DNA of 64,000 nucleotides. It comes from Spirochaetales bacterium. GTDB taxonomy: Bacteria > Spirochaetota > Spirochaetia > SZUA-6 > JAFGRV01. Below the pieces are notes generated by a model. The model worked only from the letters and a program-made list of their open reading frames with translations. It did not search any database and had not been told where the DNA came from. Below are positions 27,066-36,263 of this stretch, piece after piece. The position numbers and the translations under genes were made by a program. How positions within the stretch are numbered: the first letter of the stretch is position 1; every line of letters begins with the position of its first letter. Location of the stretch: the NCBI GenBank assembly GCA_016930085.1, contig JAFGHO010000100.1, positions 1-64,000 of the forward strand. Reading direction: 5' to 3'.

Positions 27066-28049
27066 TTATCTATATAAATGTTTTTCTTCAAGAAAATATG
27101 CCCGGGCGCTTTTTGATTCCAGCCAGTTCATGACATTACTGCTGAACTCCTTTGCGGAGTCGTAGCCCATTCTTTTAAGACGTTCATTCATTGCCGCCGT
27201 TTCTATGATAATCGGGATATTTCTTCCCGGTTTGACCGGAATAATGAGGTACGGGACCTTGATCCCGAGGAGATCGATGGTTTCCTCCGAACCGATTCTG
27301 TCATATACCTTTTTTGCTTCCCATTCTTCCAGTTCGACGACAAGTTCCACTCTTTTCTCATCTCTGATCGCCCCGACGCCGAAGAGATGGGTAATGTTGA
27401 TAATACCGAGACCGCGAATTTCCATATGATGGCTGATAACGACGCTCGCCCCTTTTCCGAGCAGGTAATTTCCATTGACATTTCTCACATTAATAGCGTC
27501 ATCCGCGACAAGGCGGTGGCCCCGTTCGATTAATTCCAGTGCTATTTCGCTTTTCCCGACGCCGCTTTCACCCTTGATCAGTATCCCGACACCAAAGACC
27601 TCGACGAATACACCGTGGATTGTCTGATTGGGGGCGAAAATATTACTGAGTACCCGCATGATACGTGTCGAGAACTCGGATGAGGGCAAATCGGTTTTGA
27701 GGATCGGACACTTTGCGTCTTCCGCCATCTTGAAAAAAACATCGGTCGGTTGAATATTGTAGGTAAAAATACAGCATGGAACTTCAAAGGAAAGTATTTT
27801 CTCGATGGTGTCGTGTTTTCCTTCATCTTCGAGTTTTTTCAGATACGCGTTCTCGCCGCGGCCGAAAATCTGTATTCTTTTAAATGCGAAATTCTCAAAA
27901 AAGCCGCTCAGCGCAAGTCCGGGTCTGTCAATCTCCGGAAGACTGATTTCCCGTACAAGCCCCGGACGTCCTGCGATGCATGAAAGGTTGAGGGCGTCAT
28001 GCTCCTTAAAATCAAGCTGGAGAAGATCCAGTACGGTAAATTTTTCCAT
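27066..28049 (-). CDS. hprK: HPr kinase/phosphorylase
   Basis: The N-terminal domain (residues 1-130) is followed by the kinase core with Walker A GESGVGKSEIALELIERGH, then the LVADDAINVR segment, the HprK signature EIRGLGIINITHLFG, and the C-terminal block KVPYLIIPVKPGRNIPIIIE. The enzyme adds or removes phosphate at Ser46 of HPr according to metabolic state. Length 327 is usual. GGAAA precedes the ATG. It is directly upstream of ptsH, its substrate. Confidence 0.95.
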   Translation of the reverse strand: MEKFTVLDLLQLDFKEHDALNLSCIAGRPGLVREISLPEIDRPGLALSGFFENFAFKRIQIFGRGENAYLKKLEDEGKHDTIEKILSFEVPCCIFTYNIQPTDVFFKMAEDAKCPILKTDLPSSEFSTRIMRVLSNIFAPNQTIHGVFVEVFGVGILIKGESGVGKSEIALELIERGHRLVADDAINVRNVNGNYLLGKGASVVISHHMEIRGLGIINITHLFGVGAIRDEKRVELVVELEEWEAKKVYDRIGSEETIDLLGIKVPYLIIPVKPGRNIPIIIETAAMNERLKRMGYDSAKEFSSNVMNWLESKSARAYFLEEKHLYR

Positions 28050-28395
28050 AGCAATTTCCTATCATTTATTTTATGAGGAGATACCGTTTGCAGTAAACGG
28101 TGTTTCATCCATTAATTGGCGGTATCCCCTTCCGGAGCATGTGTTTCCCGCTGTCTGTTTCCGGAAGAAACAATATTCTCCCCTATCATCACCCGGACAG
28201 CGTACGACAGGGAATCCCGACAATCCGCTCCATCGTTTCGAAGGTAACGCTTATGACATACTATCATGGCAACGGATGAGATAATACGGGTATACGATCA
28301 TCGTTCACCTTCCTTATCATCTCTCCGTTCCGGATAAAAGAGGAGCCGGGGTAATATCTTGCGAAAACCTATACACACTATCGATCTTTGTCCCG
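28050..28395. other. 346-base intergenic region between hpf and hprK
   Basis: No open frame here looks like a gene. It holds a 7-bp perfect hairpin (ACCGTTT 28083-28089 with AAACGGT 28095-28101) close to the hprK start, and the -10 and most of the -35 element of a possible minus-strand promoter at its hpf-proximal end. The hairpin could be an attenuator or operator. Nothing else stands out. Confidence 0.4.
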
Positions 28396-28399
28396 TCAA
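28370..28399 (-). promoter_or_regulatory. possible promoter for hprK-ptsH and downstream genes
   Basis: On the minus strand TTGACG (28399-28394), an 18-base spacer and TGTATA (28375-28370) lie at the end of hpf, about 320 bases before hprK. The boxes match consensus moderately. Confidence 0.35.
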
Positions 28400-28740
28400 T
28401 AATGTTTCTGAACCTTGCTTTTTTCCTTCTTAACTTTCAATTCAATCTTGTCAAAGAGTTTATCGATTCCCTCGAATATTTCGAAACAATTTACCCTTAC
28501 ATACGCCGTCCCCCCCCACTTGAAGTTGACATTCGCTTCAAGTTTGAATCCATGTTTTTCCTTGATGAGCTTGAAAAGCAGATCAATGATGTAATGTGCT
28601 GCAAAATCAAGTCTTTGGAGTTTTTTATTAAAATATTCTCTTAATTCGTCGGTAACATCCATATGAATCCCCGTCAGTTCGAGATTCATAAACTGTTTTG
28701 GAAGATTCTCGTTATTCTGATTTGTACTCTTGTCAAACAC
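28396..28740 (-). CDS. hpf: ribosome hibernation promoting factor, short form
   Basis: The protein begins its family domain at MNLELTGIHMDVTDELREYFNKK and ends after a helix typical of the short HPF/RaiA type, which binds the 30S subunit in slow growth. I place the start at a GTG (28740), because a strong AAAGGAG lies just before it. The ATG at 28689 at the family start has no ribosome site, and the ATG at 28803 would add an odd Met-rich lead. Its place between rpoN and hprK is the classic one (older name yfiA or yhbH). Confidence 0.85.
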   Translation of the reverse strand: MFDKSTNQNNENLPKQFMNLELTGIHMDVTDELREYFNKKLQRLDFAAHYIIDLLFKLIKEKHGFKLEANVNFKWGGTAYVRVNCFEIFEGIDKLFDKIELKVKKEKSKVQKHY

Positions 28741-28981
28741 GGCATCACTCCTTTGTATGAATTTAAAAAGTACACACATGATCATCATGTACTGATGCAT
28801 CACCTCTCCCGTTTAATACCGGGTATTTCGGGGTGATACGTCCTCACTATCAGCAAGACAGCAGACGCTTCGTTTTACAACCGGTCTTTGAAAGATTTGT
28901 TTTCTCATCCGTCGGCGGTTCGTTTCCCTCTCCGCGATACAATACCCATGTCGCGGCGGATTGATGGACGGCAAAAGGGTT

Positions 28982-30361
28982 TTATCTGTCATACGACGAC
29001 ATTATATCGAGTTCTTTTCTGTATTTCGCAACGGTTCGCCTTGCCAGTTTAATACCGCGTTCTTCCAGCATGTCTGCTATCTTCTTGTCTGATAAATGTT
29101 TCTCCGCTCCCTCCTTCTCTATAATTTCTTTTATAATGATTTTGACACTTTGTTTCGCCACCTGATTGTGATTGAGACCGTTGCCGGGAACGGAACTCGA
29201 AAAAAAGAATTTCAGCTCGAAGATACCCCATTCTGTTTGAATATACTTGCCGTTGGAAATCCGCGAAATGGTCGAATCATGAACACCCACTTCTTCCGCG
29301 ATATCCCTGAGGGTAAGCGGAACAAGATATTTCGGCCCTTTTCTGAAGAAATCCCGCTGAAATTCCACGATAGCCCTGCACACCCGCACAAGCGTCTCAT
29401 TGCGGCGTTTGATACTTTGAATAAACCATTTTGCGTTTTTTATACTGCTGTTGACAAAATTATTCAAATCTTTTTCATTTTTATGGCGTTCATCGCCCAT
29501 AATATCGGTAAAAAAGGGGTTGATGCCGAGAACGGGTATTTCCTCGTCATTAAGGATGAGGACAAACTCACCGTCTTTCAATCTCACCATGACGTCCGGA
29601 ATCACATAGGTGGGCGGATCTGTGGCGTAGTTTCTGCCCGGAAGGGGTTCGAGTTCGCTCAGAAAATCGACAATGGCAAGCACCTCTTTTTCCGATATCT
29701 TCATTTTTGAAGCGATTATCTTGTATTTCCCTTTTTCCAGAAGATCCATATAGTTTTCAACGACAGAGAGTGCATTGGGGGGCGCCTCCGAATGATACCG
29801 TATCTGTACCAACAGGGCTTCCTTGTAATCCCCGGTACAAACCCCGATCGGGTCAAACGTCTGAATTATTTTTATCACCTGTTCGAGTAATTTCACCTCT
29901 CCTTCCCTGATGAGTTTCTCCGGCGATTCGATATGAAATCCGTTTTCATCGAGATTGCTTATCAGCATTTCTCCGAGTTGGGCCCATGATTTTGGGATCG
30001 GTTGAAGTCTGAGTTGCCAAAGCAGGTGATCCTGCAATGATTCCGGACGCGAGAGTGTCCCTTCAATGAATTTTCTTTTTGTATCCTCGTTTCCATCCGG
30101 TTTATTGTACCGGGGATAACCGGGATCCGAGGTGTCTTCAAAAAGGCTGTATTCTTCGTTGTTTTTCTTTGTGATATCGTTGATTGAGACAACTGTTTTG
30201 TCTTCGATTATTTCCAGGGCCGGATTTTTCTCGATTTCTTCCTGTATCGTTGTACGGAGATCCAGCAGAGGAAGGGACATAAGTTTTATGGCCTGATACA
30301 ATTGGGGAGTCATTTTTAGTTTTTGTTCCTGCCTCATGACAGCTTTTGATTGCAAATTCAT
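28982..30361 (-). CDS. rpoN: RNA polymerase sigma-54 factor
   Basis: All three parts of sigma-54 are present: the Gln- and Leu-rich activator-interaction region at the start (residues about 1-50, LKMTPQLYQAIKLMSLPLLDL), the core-binding region, and the DNA-binding part with the helix-turn-helix DSTISRISNGKYIQT and the RpoN box ARRTVAKYRKEL. It directs RNA polymerase to -24/-12 promoters that need activators such as NtrX. The ATG at 30361 follows AAGGGA. It is about 100 bases after lptB, with which it is often grouped. Confidence 0.95.
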   Translation of the reverse strand: MNLQSKAVMRQEQKLKMTPQLYQAIKLMSLPLLDLRTTIQEEIEKNPALEIIEDKTVVSINDITKKNNEEYSLFEDTSDPGYPRYNKPDGNEDTKRKFIEGTLSRPESLQDHLLWQLRLQPIPKSWAQLGEMLISNLDENGFHIESPEKLIREGEVKLLEQVIKIIQTFDPIGVCTGDYKEALLVQIRYHSEAPPNALSVVENYMDLLEKGKYKIIASKMKISEKEVLAIVDFLSELEPLPGRNYATDPPTYVIPDVMVRLKDGEFVLILNDEEIPVLGINPFFTDIMGDERHKNEKDLNNFVNSSIKNAKWFIQSIKRRNETLVRVCRAIVEFQRDFFRKGPKYLVPLTLRDIAEEVGVHDSTISRISNGKYIQTEWGIFELKFFFSSSVPGNGLNHNQVAKQSVKIIIKEIIEKEGAEKHLSDKKIADMLEERGIKLARRTVAKYRKELDIMSSYDR

Positions 30362-30460
30362 CAATCAAATCCCTTTTTCCTCTTACTTAATTGTGAACCA
30401 TCATGCCCCGATTGTCAATAGAAATTTGGTTATATCGTACAACATGTCCTTTTTGCCGTT

Positions 30461-31195
30461 TTACATCTGAAAATCATTGCCCAGATATATTTCACGGGCC
30501 TGCTGGCTGTTCAATAATTCTTCCCGTGTCCCGCTGACGACAATTTCTCCGAGGTTGATGATGTATGAACGGTTGGTAATTTCAAGGGTATCGCGGACAT
30601 TATGATCGGTAATAAGTACCCCGATCCCTTTTTCCGAAAGGCTTCGAACGATTTTCTTTATTTCATAAACGGCGATGGGATCGATGCCGGCAAAAGGCTC
30701 GTCAAGAAGCAGGAATTTCGGTTCGATCGCCAGGGACCGGGCTATTTCAGTTCTTCTTCGCTCCCCGCCGGACAGCGTATGGGCTTTTTGCTTTCTCACC
30801 TGATTGATTCCGAGTTCATCGAGAAGCTCTTCCAGTTTGTTTTTCTTCTCTTTCAAGGTCAGATCCTTTCTCGTTTCAAGGATCGCCCAGATATTCTTTT
30901 CGACGGAAAGTTTTCTGAATATTGAGGGTTCCTGTGGCAGGTATGAAATCCCCTCCTGTGCCCTTTTGTACATGGGGTAGTTGGATATATTCTTGTTGTT
31001 GAGAAAAATCATTCCCCTTGTGGGTGTAATAAAGCCGACGATCATATAAAAAATCGTGGTTTTCCCCGCACCATTCGGACCCAGAAGCCCGACCACCTCG
31101 CCGATATGCATCGAAAAGCTCACACCGGCAACCGCGCATTTTTTTCTGAACCATTTTTCCAGGGATTCGACAGAAAGCGTACCGTTATTGTTCAA
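30461..31195 (-). CDS. lptB: LptB, ATPase of the LPS export ABC transporter
   Basis: A 244-residue ABC ATPase with Walker A GPNGAGKTT, Q-loop SYLPQEPSIF, signature LSGGERRR, Walker B LLLDEPFAGIDP and switch His in ITDHNVRDTL, close to the LptB subgroup. It drives lipopolysaccharide transfer to the outer membrane together with LptA and LptC, encoded directly upstream. The best start is a TTG at 31195, which gives the expected N-terminus (residues 1-20 before the first strand). No in-frame ATG is near. Confidence 0.93.
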   Translation of the reverse strand: MNNNGTLSVESLEKWFRKKCAVAGVSFSMHIGEVVGLLGPNGAGKTTIFYMIVGFITPTRGMIFLNNKNISNYPMYKRAQEGISYLPQEPSIFRKLSVEKNIWAILETRKDLTLKEKKNKLEELLDELGINQVRKQKAHTLSGGERRRTEIARSLAIEPKFLLLDEPFAGIDPIAVYEIKKIVRSLSEKGIGVLITDHNVRDTLEITNRSYIINLGEIVVSGTREELLNSQQAREIYLGNDFQM

Positions 31196-31225
31196 GACGA
31201 TGATATTCCCTTCTTTTTCTACATG

Positions 31226-31861
31226 TTATTCTTCTTCTTCCCATAAAACCTCTCCCTGAACATTCCCTTCGAGTTTTATTTCGTCATTGGCAAGGTCGAT
31301 ATATATTTTCATTGCCGCATATTCATCCCCTTTCCATATCACCCGCGGCATTCCGGACAACTCGAGTTTATCTTCCTTTCGAAGATACCGGGCAAACTCC
31401 GATCTGCATATCATGTCCTTTTTCAGTATTCTGACACCGATCTGTATAATAGTGATTTCCTCATCTTCCCAGTTTTCGATGAGCCCCCCTTTCACGACAA
31501 TTTCATTCTCCTTGTCTTCCATAATCGCGTTTTCCTGGATACGGATCATATTTTCTTTTCGATTGTAAAAGAGTTTCTCCGACCAGATTTCGATTTTTTT
31601 TTCATCGTTCAGCACATGGATGTTCCCCGTACAGTAAACGTAGATAAAATCTTTTCCGTACAATTCGATCGAATCCGCGCTTATACGGTTGTTTTTCGAT
31701 GTCAGTCTCGCGTTTCCGGTAAGGAGTGTCTTTTCCTTGCCCTGCGCGAGAATCGCCTCCATGTGATTTCCGGAAAAAGAAATGGGATCGTCCGGAAAGA
31801 GATCGAGTGATATCGACAGTGTGAGGAATATGATAATGCCGGTGCGTTTACATACGTTCAT
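31226..31861 (-). CDS. lptA: LptA/OstA-like periplasmic LPS-transport protein
   Basis: A signal segment (residues 1-22) precedes an OstA-type beta-jellyroll with repeating strands: FSGNHMEAILAQGKEKTLLTG, ARLTSKNNRISADSIELY and similar blocks. LptA forms the periplasmic bridge for LPS from the inner to the outer membrane. Length 211 is slightly more than the E. coli protein. It lies between lptC and lptB, 30 bases from the latter. Confidence 0.82.
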   Translation of the reverse strand: MNVCKRTGIIIFLTLSISLDLFPDDPISFSGNHMEAILAQGKEKTLLTGNARLTSKNNRISADSIELYGKDFIYVYCTGNIHVLNDEKKIEIWSEKLFYNRKENMIRIQENAIMEDKENEIVVKGGLIENWEDEEITIIQIGVRILKKDMICRSEFARYLRKEDKLELSGMPRVIWKGDEYAAMKIYIDLANDEIKLEGNVQGEVLWEEEE

Positions 31862-31968
31862 TTCAGTCGCCCATTATAAAGACAATAACCAGTCGAGGAA
31901 GTCTTTGGTTACACTCTCTTTTCATTATAAAACAGATTTGCCGTTTGGAAAAGCGGAAATCGCGCACC

Positions 31969-32532
31969 TCATTCTTCTTTGGATTGAATAAATACTCCCG
32001 AAACACCGTTTGCAAATACGATTTCACGAAGCTTGAAATCGGAATTGAATCCCCTGCCCTCAATCGAAGATCCTTCATCCTCTTTTACACGAACCCTGTC
32101 GTCCGGGGCCGCCGACAGCTTCTCTTCCTTGTCCTTCCAGTACAGGGTTTCCGCATATATCGCCGTCTTTTCGGGAACGGAATAGAGATAGATATTACCG
32201 AAAATATCGACATCGTCGGTTTCCGTGTACAGGACGGCCTTGTCCGCCGTTCCTTCGGTTAAAAGTTTTTCGTTTTCGTCATATTCGAAAAATCGTATAT
32301 TTGAGAGAACCATCTGTTTTTTCTTCGTGAAATTTTCCGCGCGCTCCGCCTCGAGCTTGGTTTTTATTTTCCCGTCCCTTACAATAATTCGGGAAAACTG
32401 CACAAAAACCGTTTCCGGTAGATTTTCCGCCATTTCTTCGGGGATATTCGCGGATCGGTAATCGAGACTGCACCCGTAGAGGATGAGAACGATACATGAT
32501 AGATGTAGTAAAAAGGATCTATTTTTTTGCAT
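31969..32532 (-). CDS. lptC: LptC-like LPS-transport protein, possible lipoprotein
   Basis: After a signal segment that ends in LYGCS, which could be a lipobox, the protein shows the YrbK/LptC pattern of beta strands (SRIIVRDGKIKTKLEAERAE and TADKAVLYTETDDVDIFGN). LptC accepts LPS from the transporter and passes it to LptA. Classical LptC is held by a membrane helix; a lipid anchor would be a variation. The start at 32532 overlaps the end of pyrG by 14 bases. The longer frame only mirrors pyrG. Confidence 0.78.
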   Translation of the reverse strand: MQKNRSFLLHLSCIVLILYGCSLDYRSANIPEEMAENLPETVFVQFSRIIVRDGKIKTKLEAERAENFTKKKQMVLSNIRFFEYDENEKLLTEGTADKAVLYTETDDVDIFGNIYLYSVPEKTAIYAETLYWKDKEEKLSAAPDDRVRVKEDEGSSIEGRGFNSDFKLREIVFANGVSGVFIQSKEE

Positions 32533-34126
32533 ACGCGATACAGGCCGCAATAAAGCTTCTGAACAGTGGGTGGGACGCGATCGGGCGTGAGATAAACTCC
32601 GGATGAAACTGTACCCCGATCCCCCAGGGATGAGCATTCCATTCGATGGATTCAACCAGTGTCCCATCCGGGGTTGTCCCGCTGATGATGAGTCCGCCGT
32701 CTTCGAGGTCGCGGCGAAACATGTTCGATACCTCGTAACGGTGACGGTGACGCTCGCCGATCAGGGCTTTACCGTAAATTCTATATATTTTCGTTCCCTG
32801 TGCAAGGGTTGTATCATTTTTTCCCAATCGCATCGTACCCCCGTAGGTTTTTATATCGATCTGTTCTTCAAGCAGGCTTACCACCGGGTGCCTTGAATGG
32901 GGATCGAACTCGGTGCTGTTCGCGTCCTCGAAGTGCAGGACTCCCCGCGCGAACTCGACAACCATGACCTGCATGCCGAGACAAATACCGAAGCAGGGGA
33001 TGTCGTTTGTGCGTGCAAACCGGGCGGCATGTACCATCCCGTTGATACCGCGCTGCCCGAATCCGCCGGGAATGATTATCCCGTCGACCGCCTTGAACGC
33101 GGACGCGATTTCCTTTTTACTTTCCAATTCCTCGGAATCGATCTTGATAAACTCCACGCGCGCATTATTGGCAATCGCGCCGTGGACGAGTGCTTCGAAT
33201 ATCGATTTATAGGAGTCATGAAGTTCGATATATTTGCCGACGATTCCAACGCGGCATACCGTTTTCGCATTGATGTAGGTGTCGACGACCTTCTTCCAGT
33301 TTCGAAGATCGCTTCTGGCGCATTTTAATCCGAGTTTTTTGACGACAATTTCGCCGAGCCCCTGTTTGGACAACAGCAAAGGAATTTCGTAAATGGTATT
33401 GGCGACATCGGAGGCCGAAATCACCGCTTCCTTCTCGACATTGGTAAACAGGCTTATTTTATGCCGTAGACTGTCTTTCAGCGGTTCCGACGCCCTGCAA
33501 AGGAGAATATCCGGTTGTATACCGATTTCGAGCAATGCCTTGGCCGAATGTTGTGTCGGTTTGGTTTTGAACTCCCCGCCGGAGACCAATGGCACGAGTG
33601 TGAGATGAATGAAAAGCACATTGACTTTTCCCAGGTCGTGGATAAACTGCCGTGCGGCTTCAAGAAACGGGATGGATTCAATGTCGCCGACGGTCCCCCC
33701 TATTTCGATGATGGTAACATCGACGCCGCGCTCCCTTCCGACCTCGAAAATCCGCTGCTTTATTTCATCGGTGATATGAGGAATCACCTGGACCGTTTTA
33801 CCGAGAAACTTGCCCTCGCGTTCCTTGCGAATCACCGTCCTGTACACCTGTCCGGTGGTTATCGAGTTCGCCGCGCTCAGCGGAGCAGACGTGAACCGGG
33901 CATAGTTGCCGAGATCGAGATCCGTTTCCGCTCCGTCATCCGTGACATAGACTTCACCGTGCTGATAGGGACTCATGGTGCCCGCATCGACATTGATATA
34001 CGGATCGATTTTGATCATACGAATATTGAGACCGCGGTTTTCCAGAATGACACCGATCGATGCCGCGGCGACCCCTTTACCGAGACTCGAGCAGACACCG
34101 CCTGTAACGAAAATAAATTTACTCAT
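32519..34126 (-). CDS. pyrG: CTP synthase
   Basis: The N-terminal amidoligase domain starts with SKFIFVTGGVCSSLGKG, which holds the ATP loop, and includes the CTP-binding DPYINVDAGTMSPYQHGE segment. The C-terminal glutamine amidotransferase domain has the nucleophile Cys in CFGICLGMQ and the His-Glu pair in VQFHPEF. It makes CTP from UTP with glutamine. The start at 34126 matches the family; nine extra codons upstream are unlikely to be used. It is the first gene of the long minus-strand run. Confidence 0.95.
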   Translation of the reverse strand: MSKFIFVTGGVCSSLGKGVAAASIGVILENRGLNIRMIKIDPYINVDAGTMSPYQHGEVYVTDDGAETDLDLGNYARFTSAPLSAANSITTGQVYRTVIRKEREGKFLGKTVQVIPHITDEIKQRIFEVGRERGVDVTIIEIGGTVGDIESIPFLEAARQFIHDLGKVNVLFIHLTLVPLVSGGEFKTKPTQHSAKALLEIGIQPDILLCRASEPLKDSLRHKISLFTNVEKEAVISASDVANTIYEIPLLLSKQGLGEIVVKKLGLKCARSDLRNWKKVVDTYINAKTVCRVGIVGKYIELHDSYKSIFEALVHGAIANNARVEFIKIDSEELESKKEIASAFKAVDGIIIPGGFGQRGINGMVHAARFARTNDIPCFGICLGMQVMVVEFARGVLHFEDANSTEFDPHSRHPVVSLLEEQIDIKTYGGTMRLGKNDTTLAQGTKIYRIYGKALIGERHRHRYEVSNMFRRDLEDGGLIISGTTPDGTLVESIEWNAHPWGIGVQFHPEFISRPIASHPLFRSFIAACIAYAKK

Positions 34127-34219
34127 TATATACGATTGTTCTATCATTATCATAAGGCCCGGCCAAGGTCAAGGGGATTCGGAAAATGTCCGGGAAACGT
34201 TGAATGAAGCGTCCCGCAC

Positions 34220-34248
34220 TTGACAAAAACACGCAATATCATTAGATT
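34220..34248 (+). promoter_or_regulatory. promoter for cheR-cheB
   Basis: TTGACA (34220-34225), a 17-base spacer and TAGATT (34243-34248) lie 28 bases before the cheR start. The -35 box is perfect. Confidence 0.6.
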
Positions 34249-34275
34249 TAATGCAACTCTATGTAAAGAATATTA

Positions 34276-35103
34276 ATGGAACATTTTTTAACCGAGTCTG
34301 AATTCGAGCTTTTTAGAACTCTTATTTATAACGAAAGCGGGATTCATTTTTCTGATATCAACAGAAGTATTCTGGAAAGCAGGTTAAAAGAAAGGATAAA
34401 GGCGTCAAAGCTTTCATCCGCCAAAGAATATCATTCAACCATCATCAAAAACCAGGAAGAGCTAAAAATCCTTCTCGATTCGGTAACGACAAACCTCACC
34501 AGGTTTTTCAGGAACGCCGGCCATTTTTCAGCGTTCGAAAACTTTGTCCTGAAAGATCTTGCGGCACGAAAGGAAAAACAGAGAGACAAGTGCCTTCGAA
34601 TCTGGAGTGCGGGATGCGCAACGGGAGAAGAGCCGTTCTCGATCGCCATGGTATTGAAAGAATTGCTTCCTTCCGGTTTTCGGGTGGAAATAATCGGTTC
34701 CGACCTGAGTCTTCGTTCATTGATGATTGCAAAAACAGGGTTTTATCCTTCAAACAAGGTGCAGGAAATCCCCGGACGTTACCTCGATAAATATTTTGAA
34801 AAAAAGCATGACGGTTTTCAGATTAAAAACGAGATCATGGAACTCATCCGTTTCGATTATCATAACCTCAAATTCGACAGCGGATTGAGCAATATGGATA
34901 TCGTGTTTTGCAGGAACGTGATCATTTATTTCGATGCCGATGCGCAAAAAGCCTCGATTGAACGGATCTGGAATGCCATGAACGATTACTCGTATCTCTT
35001 TATCGGCCATTCCGAATCCCTTTTTGGAATGAACACACGGTTTGAGTTCGTCAAAACCCAGTGGGCCACGTTTTATAAAAAGAACACCGTTGGTCCGGAG
35101 TAA
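34276..35103 (+). CDS. cheR: CheR, chemoreceptor methyltransferase
   Basis: A 275-residue CheR: a helical N-terminal domain (1-75) with TTNLTRFFRN (usually TTNETSFFR), then the S-adenosylmethionine fold with IWSAGCATGEEPFSIAM, the IIGSDLS acid and DIVFCRNVIIYF. It methylates glutamates on chemoreceptors, raising kinase output, and is opposed by CheB, whose gene follows after seven bases. No TPR or other extra domain is attached. Confidence 0.93.
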   Translation: MEHFLTESEFELFRTLIYNESGIHFSDINRSILESRLKERIKASKLSSAKEYHSTIIKNQEELKILLDSVTTNLTRFFRNAGHFSAFENFVLKDLAARKEKQRDKCLRIWSAGCATGEEPFSIAMVLKELLPSGFRVEIIGSDLSLRSLMIAKTGFYPSNKVQEIPGRYLDKYFEKKHDGFQIKNEIMELIRFDYHNLKFDSGLSNMDIVFCRNVIIYFDADAQKASIERIWNAMNDYSYLFIGHSESLFGMNTRFEFVKTQWATFYKKNTVGPE

Positions 35104-35110
35104 GTAAGGC

Positions 35111-36214
35111 ATGATGCAGCCGTTGAAAGTTCTGATTATCGACGATTCCGCGCTCATGAGAAACATCATCAGTAAAATCCTGAACGGCGATCCGGAAATC
35201 ACTGTCGTCGCGACGGCAATGAACGGGATGTTCGGACTCGAGAAAATCGAACGATACCGGCCCGATGTCATTGTTCTGGATCTTGAAATGCCGGTCATGA
35301 ACGGCATTGAGTTTTTAATCGAAAAAAGAAAACGGCACATCGGCATTCCAGTGATTATCCTCTCCTCTGTCGCAAAGCGGGGGGCCAGGATTACCATGGA
35401 AGCGCTTTCACTTGGGGCAGCGGATTTTATACTCAAACCTTCCGGCGCGGTGTCGCACGATATCCATGAAGTGGAGATGGAACTCGTCCAGCTCGTGAAA
35501 ATCTACGGGAAACGGTATTGTTTCAAACAACCGCCCGATGTTCCGATTGAAAAGCCCGTGACAGAGACAGAGGCTCCGAAAGTTACCGTGAAGGAACCGC
35601 CGGTCTTTCCGCGAATACCCGGAAACATCGAAGTCATCGCGATCGGTATTTCAACCGGAGGGCCGAACGCCCTCAGAAAAATATTGCCTGATATCGACAA
35701 AGATATCCCGGTTCCGCTCCTTGTCGTTCAGCATATGCCAAAGGGGTTTACCTTCGAGTTCGCGAAAAGTCTGGACAAGATATGCCCGCTCGAGGTGAAA
35801 GAAGCCGCTGACGGTGATATCATAAAAAAGGGAAGGATACTGATCGCCCCCGGGGACAGGCACCTCGAAGTGGAGAAAAGACAATTCGCCACTATTGTCA
35901 GACTTTCGGAAGACGAACCGGTAAACGGACACCGGCCTTCCGTCGATGTGCTTTTTTCTTCGGTGCTGGATGTCTATCATCATAATTGTATGGCGATTAT
36001 TATGACCGGCATGGGCAAGGACGGGGTCGCAAAAATAGGAGACATCTTCAGGCAGGGGGGAATTACCGTTTCTCAGGATGAAGCGAGTTGTATCGTTCCG
36101 GGAATGCCGAGGGCGGCAATTGAAAAGGGATATATCCGCTATGTCGTCACCCTTGACAGGATGGCGGAAACAATCAACACGATGACGAAAGCCCCGTTAT
36201 TTTCAGACGCGTAA
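35111..36214 (+). CDS. cheB: CheB, chemoreceptor methylesterase/deamidase
   Basis: Receiver domain (residues 1-120; D11-D12 pocket and phosphoacceptor D57 in VLDLEMPVMNG), a proline-rich linker, and a CheB methylesterase domain (about 175-365) with the catalytic Ser in GISTGGP, His in VVQHMPKGFT and the Asp in MTGMGKDG. It removes methyl groups placed by CheR, as part of chemotactic adaptation. Two adjacent ATGs are possible; GTAAGG lies upstream. It converges with plsC. Confidence 0.94.
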   Translation: MMQPLKVLIIDDSALMRNIISKILNGDPEITVVATAMNGMFGLEKIERYRPDVIVLDLEMPVMNGIEFLIEKRKRHIGIPVIILSSVAKRGARITMEALSLGAADFILKPSGAVSHDIHEVEMELVQLVKIYGKRYCFKQPPDVPIEKPVTETEAPKVTVKEPPVFPRIPGNIEVIAIGISTGGPNALRKILPDIDKDIPVPLLVVQHMPKGFTFEFAKSLDKICPLEVKEAADGDIIKKGRILIAPGDRHLEVEKRQFATIVRLSEDEPVNGHRPSVDVLFSSVLDVYHHNCMAIIMTGMGKDGVAKIGDIFRQGGITVSQDEASCIVPGMPRAAIEKGYIRYVVTLDRMAETINTMTKAPLFSDA

Positions 36215-36263
36215 ATGACGGGAAAAGGGCAGGATGGGCGGTTGTCCGGTCGAAACCGACGGG

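Noticed and set aside
31863-32078. 71-residue minus-strand frame between lptC and lptA
   Set aside because: It overlaps the lptC end in another frame and has no family likeness or start signal.
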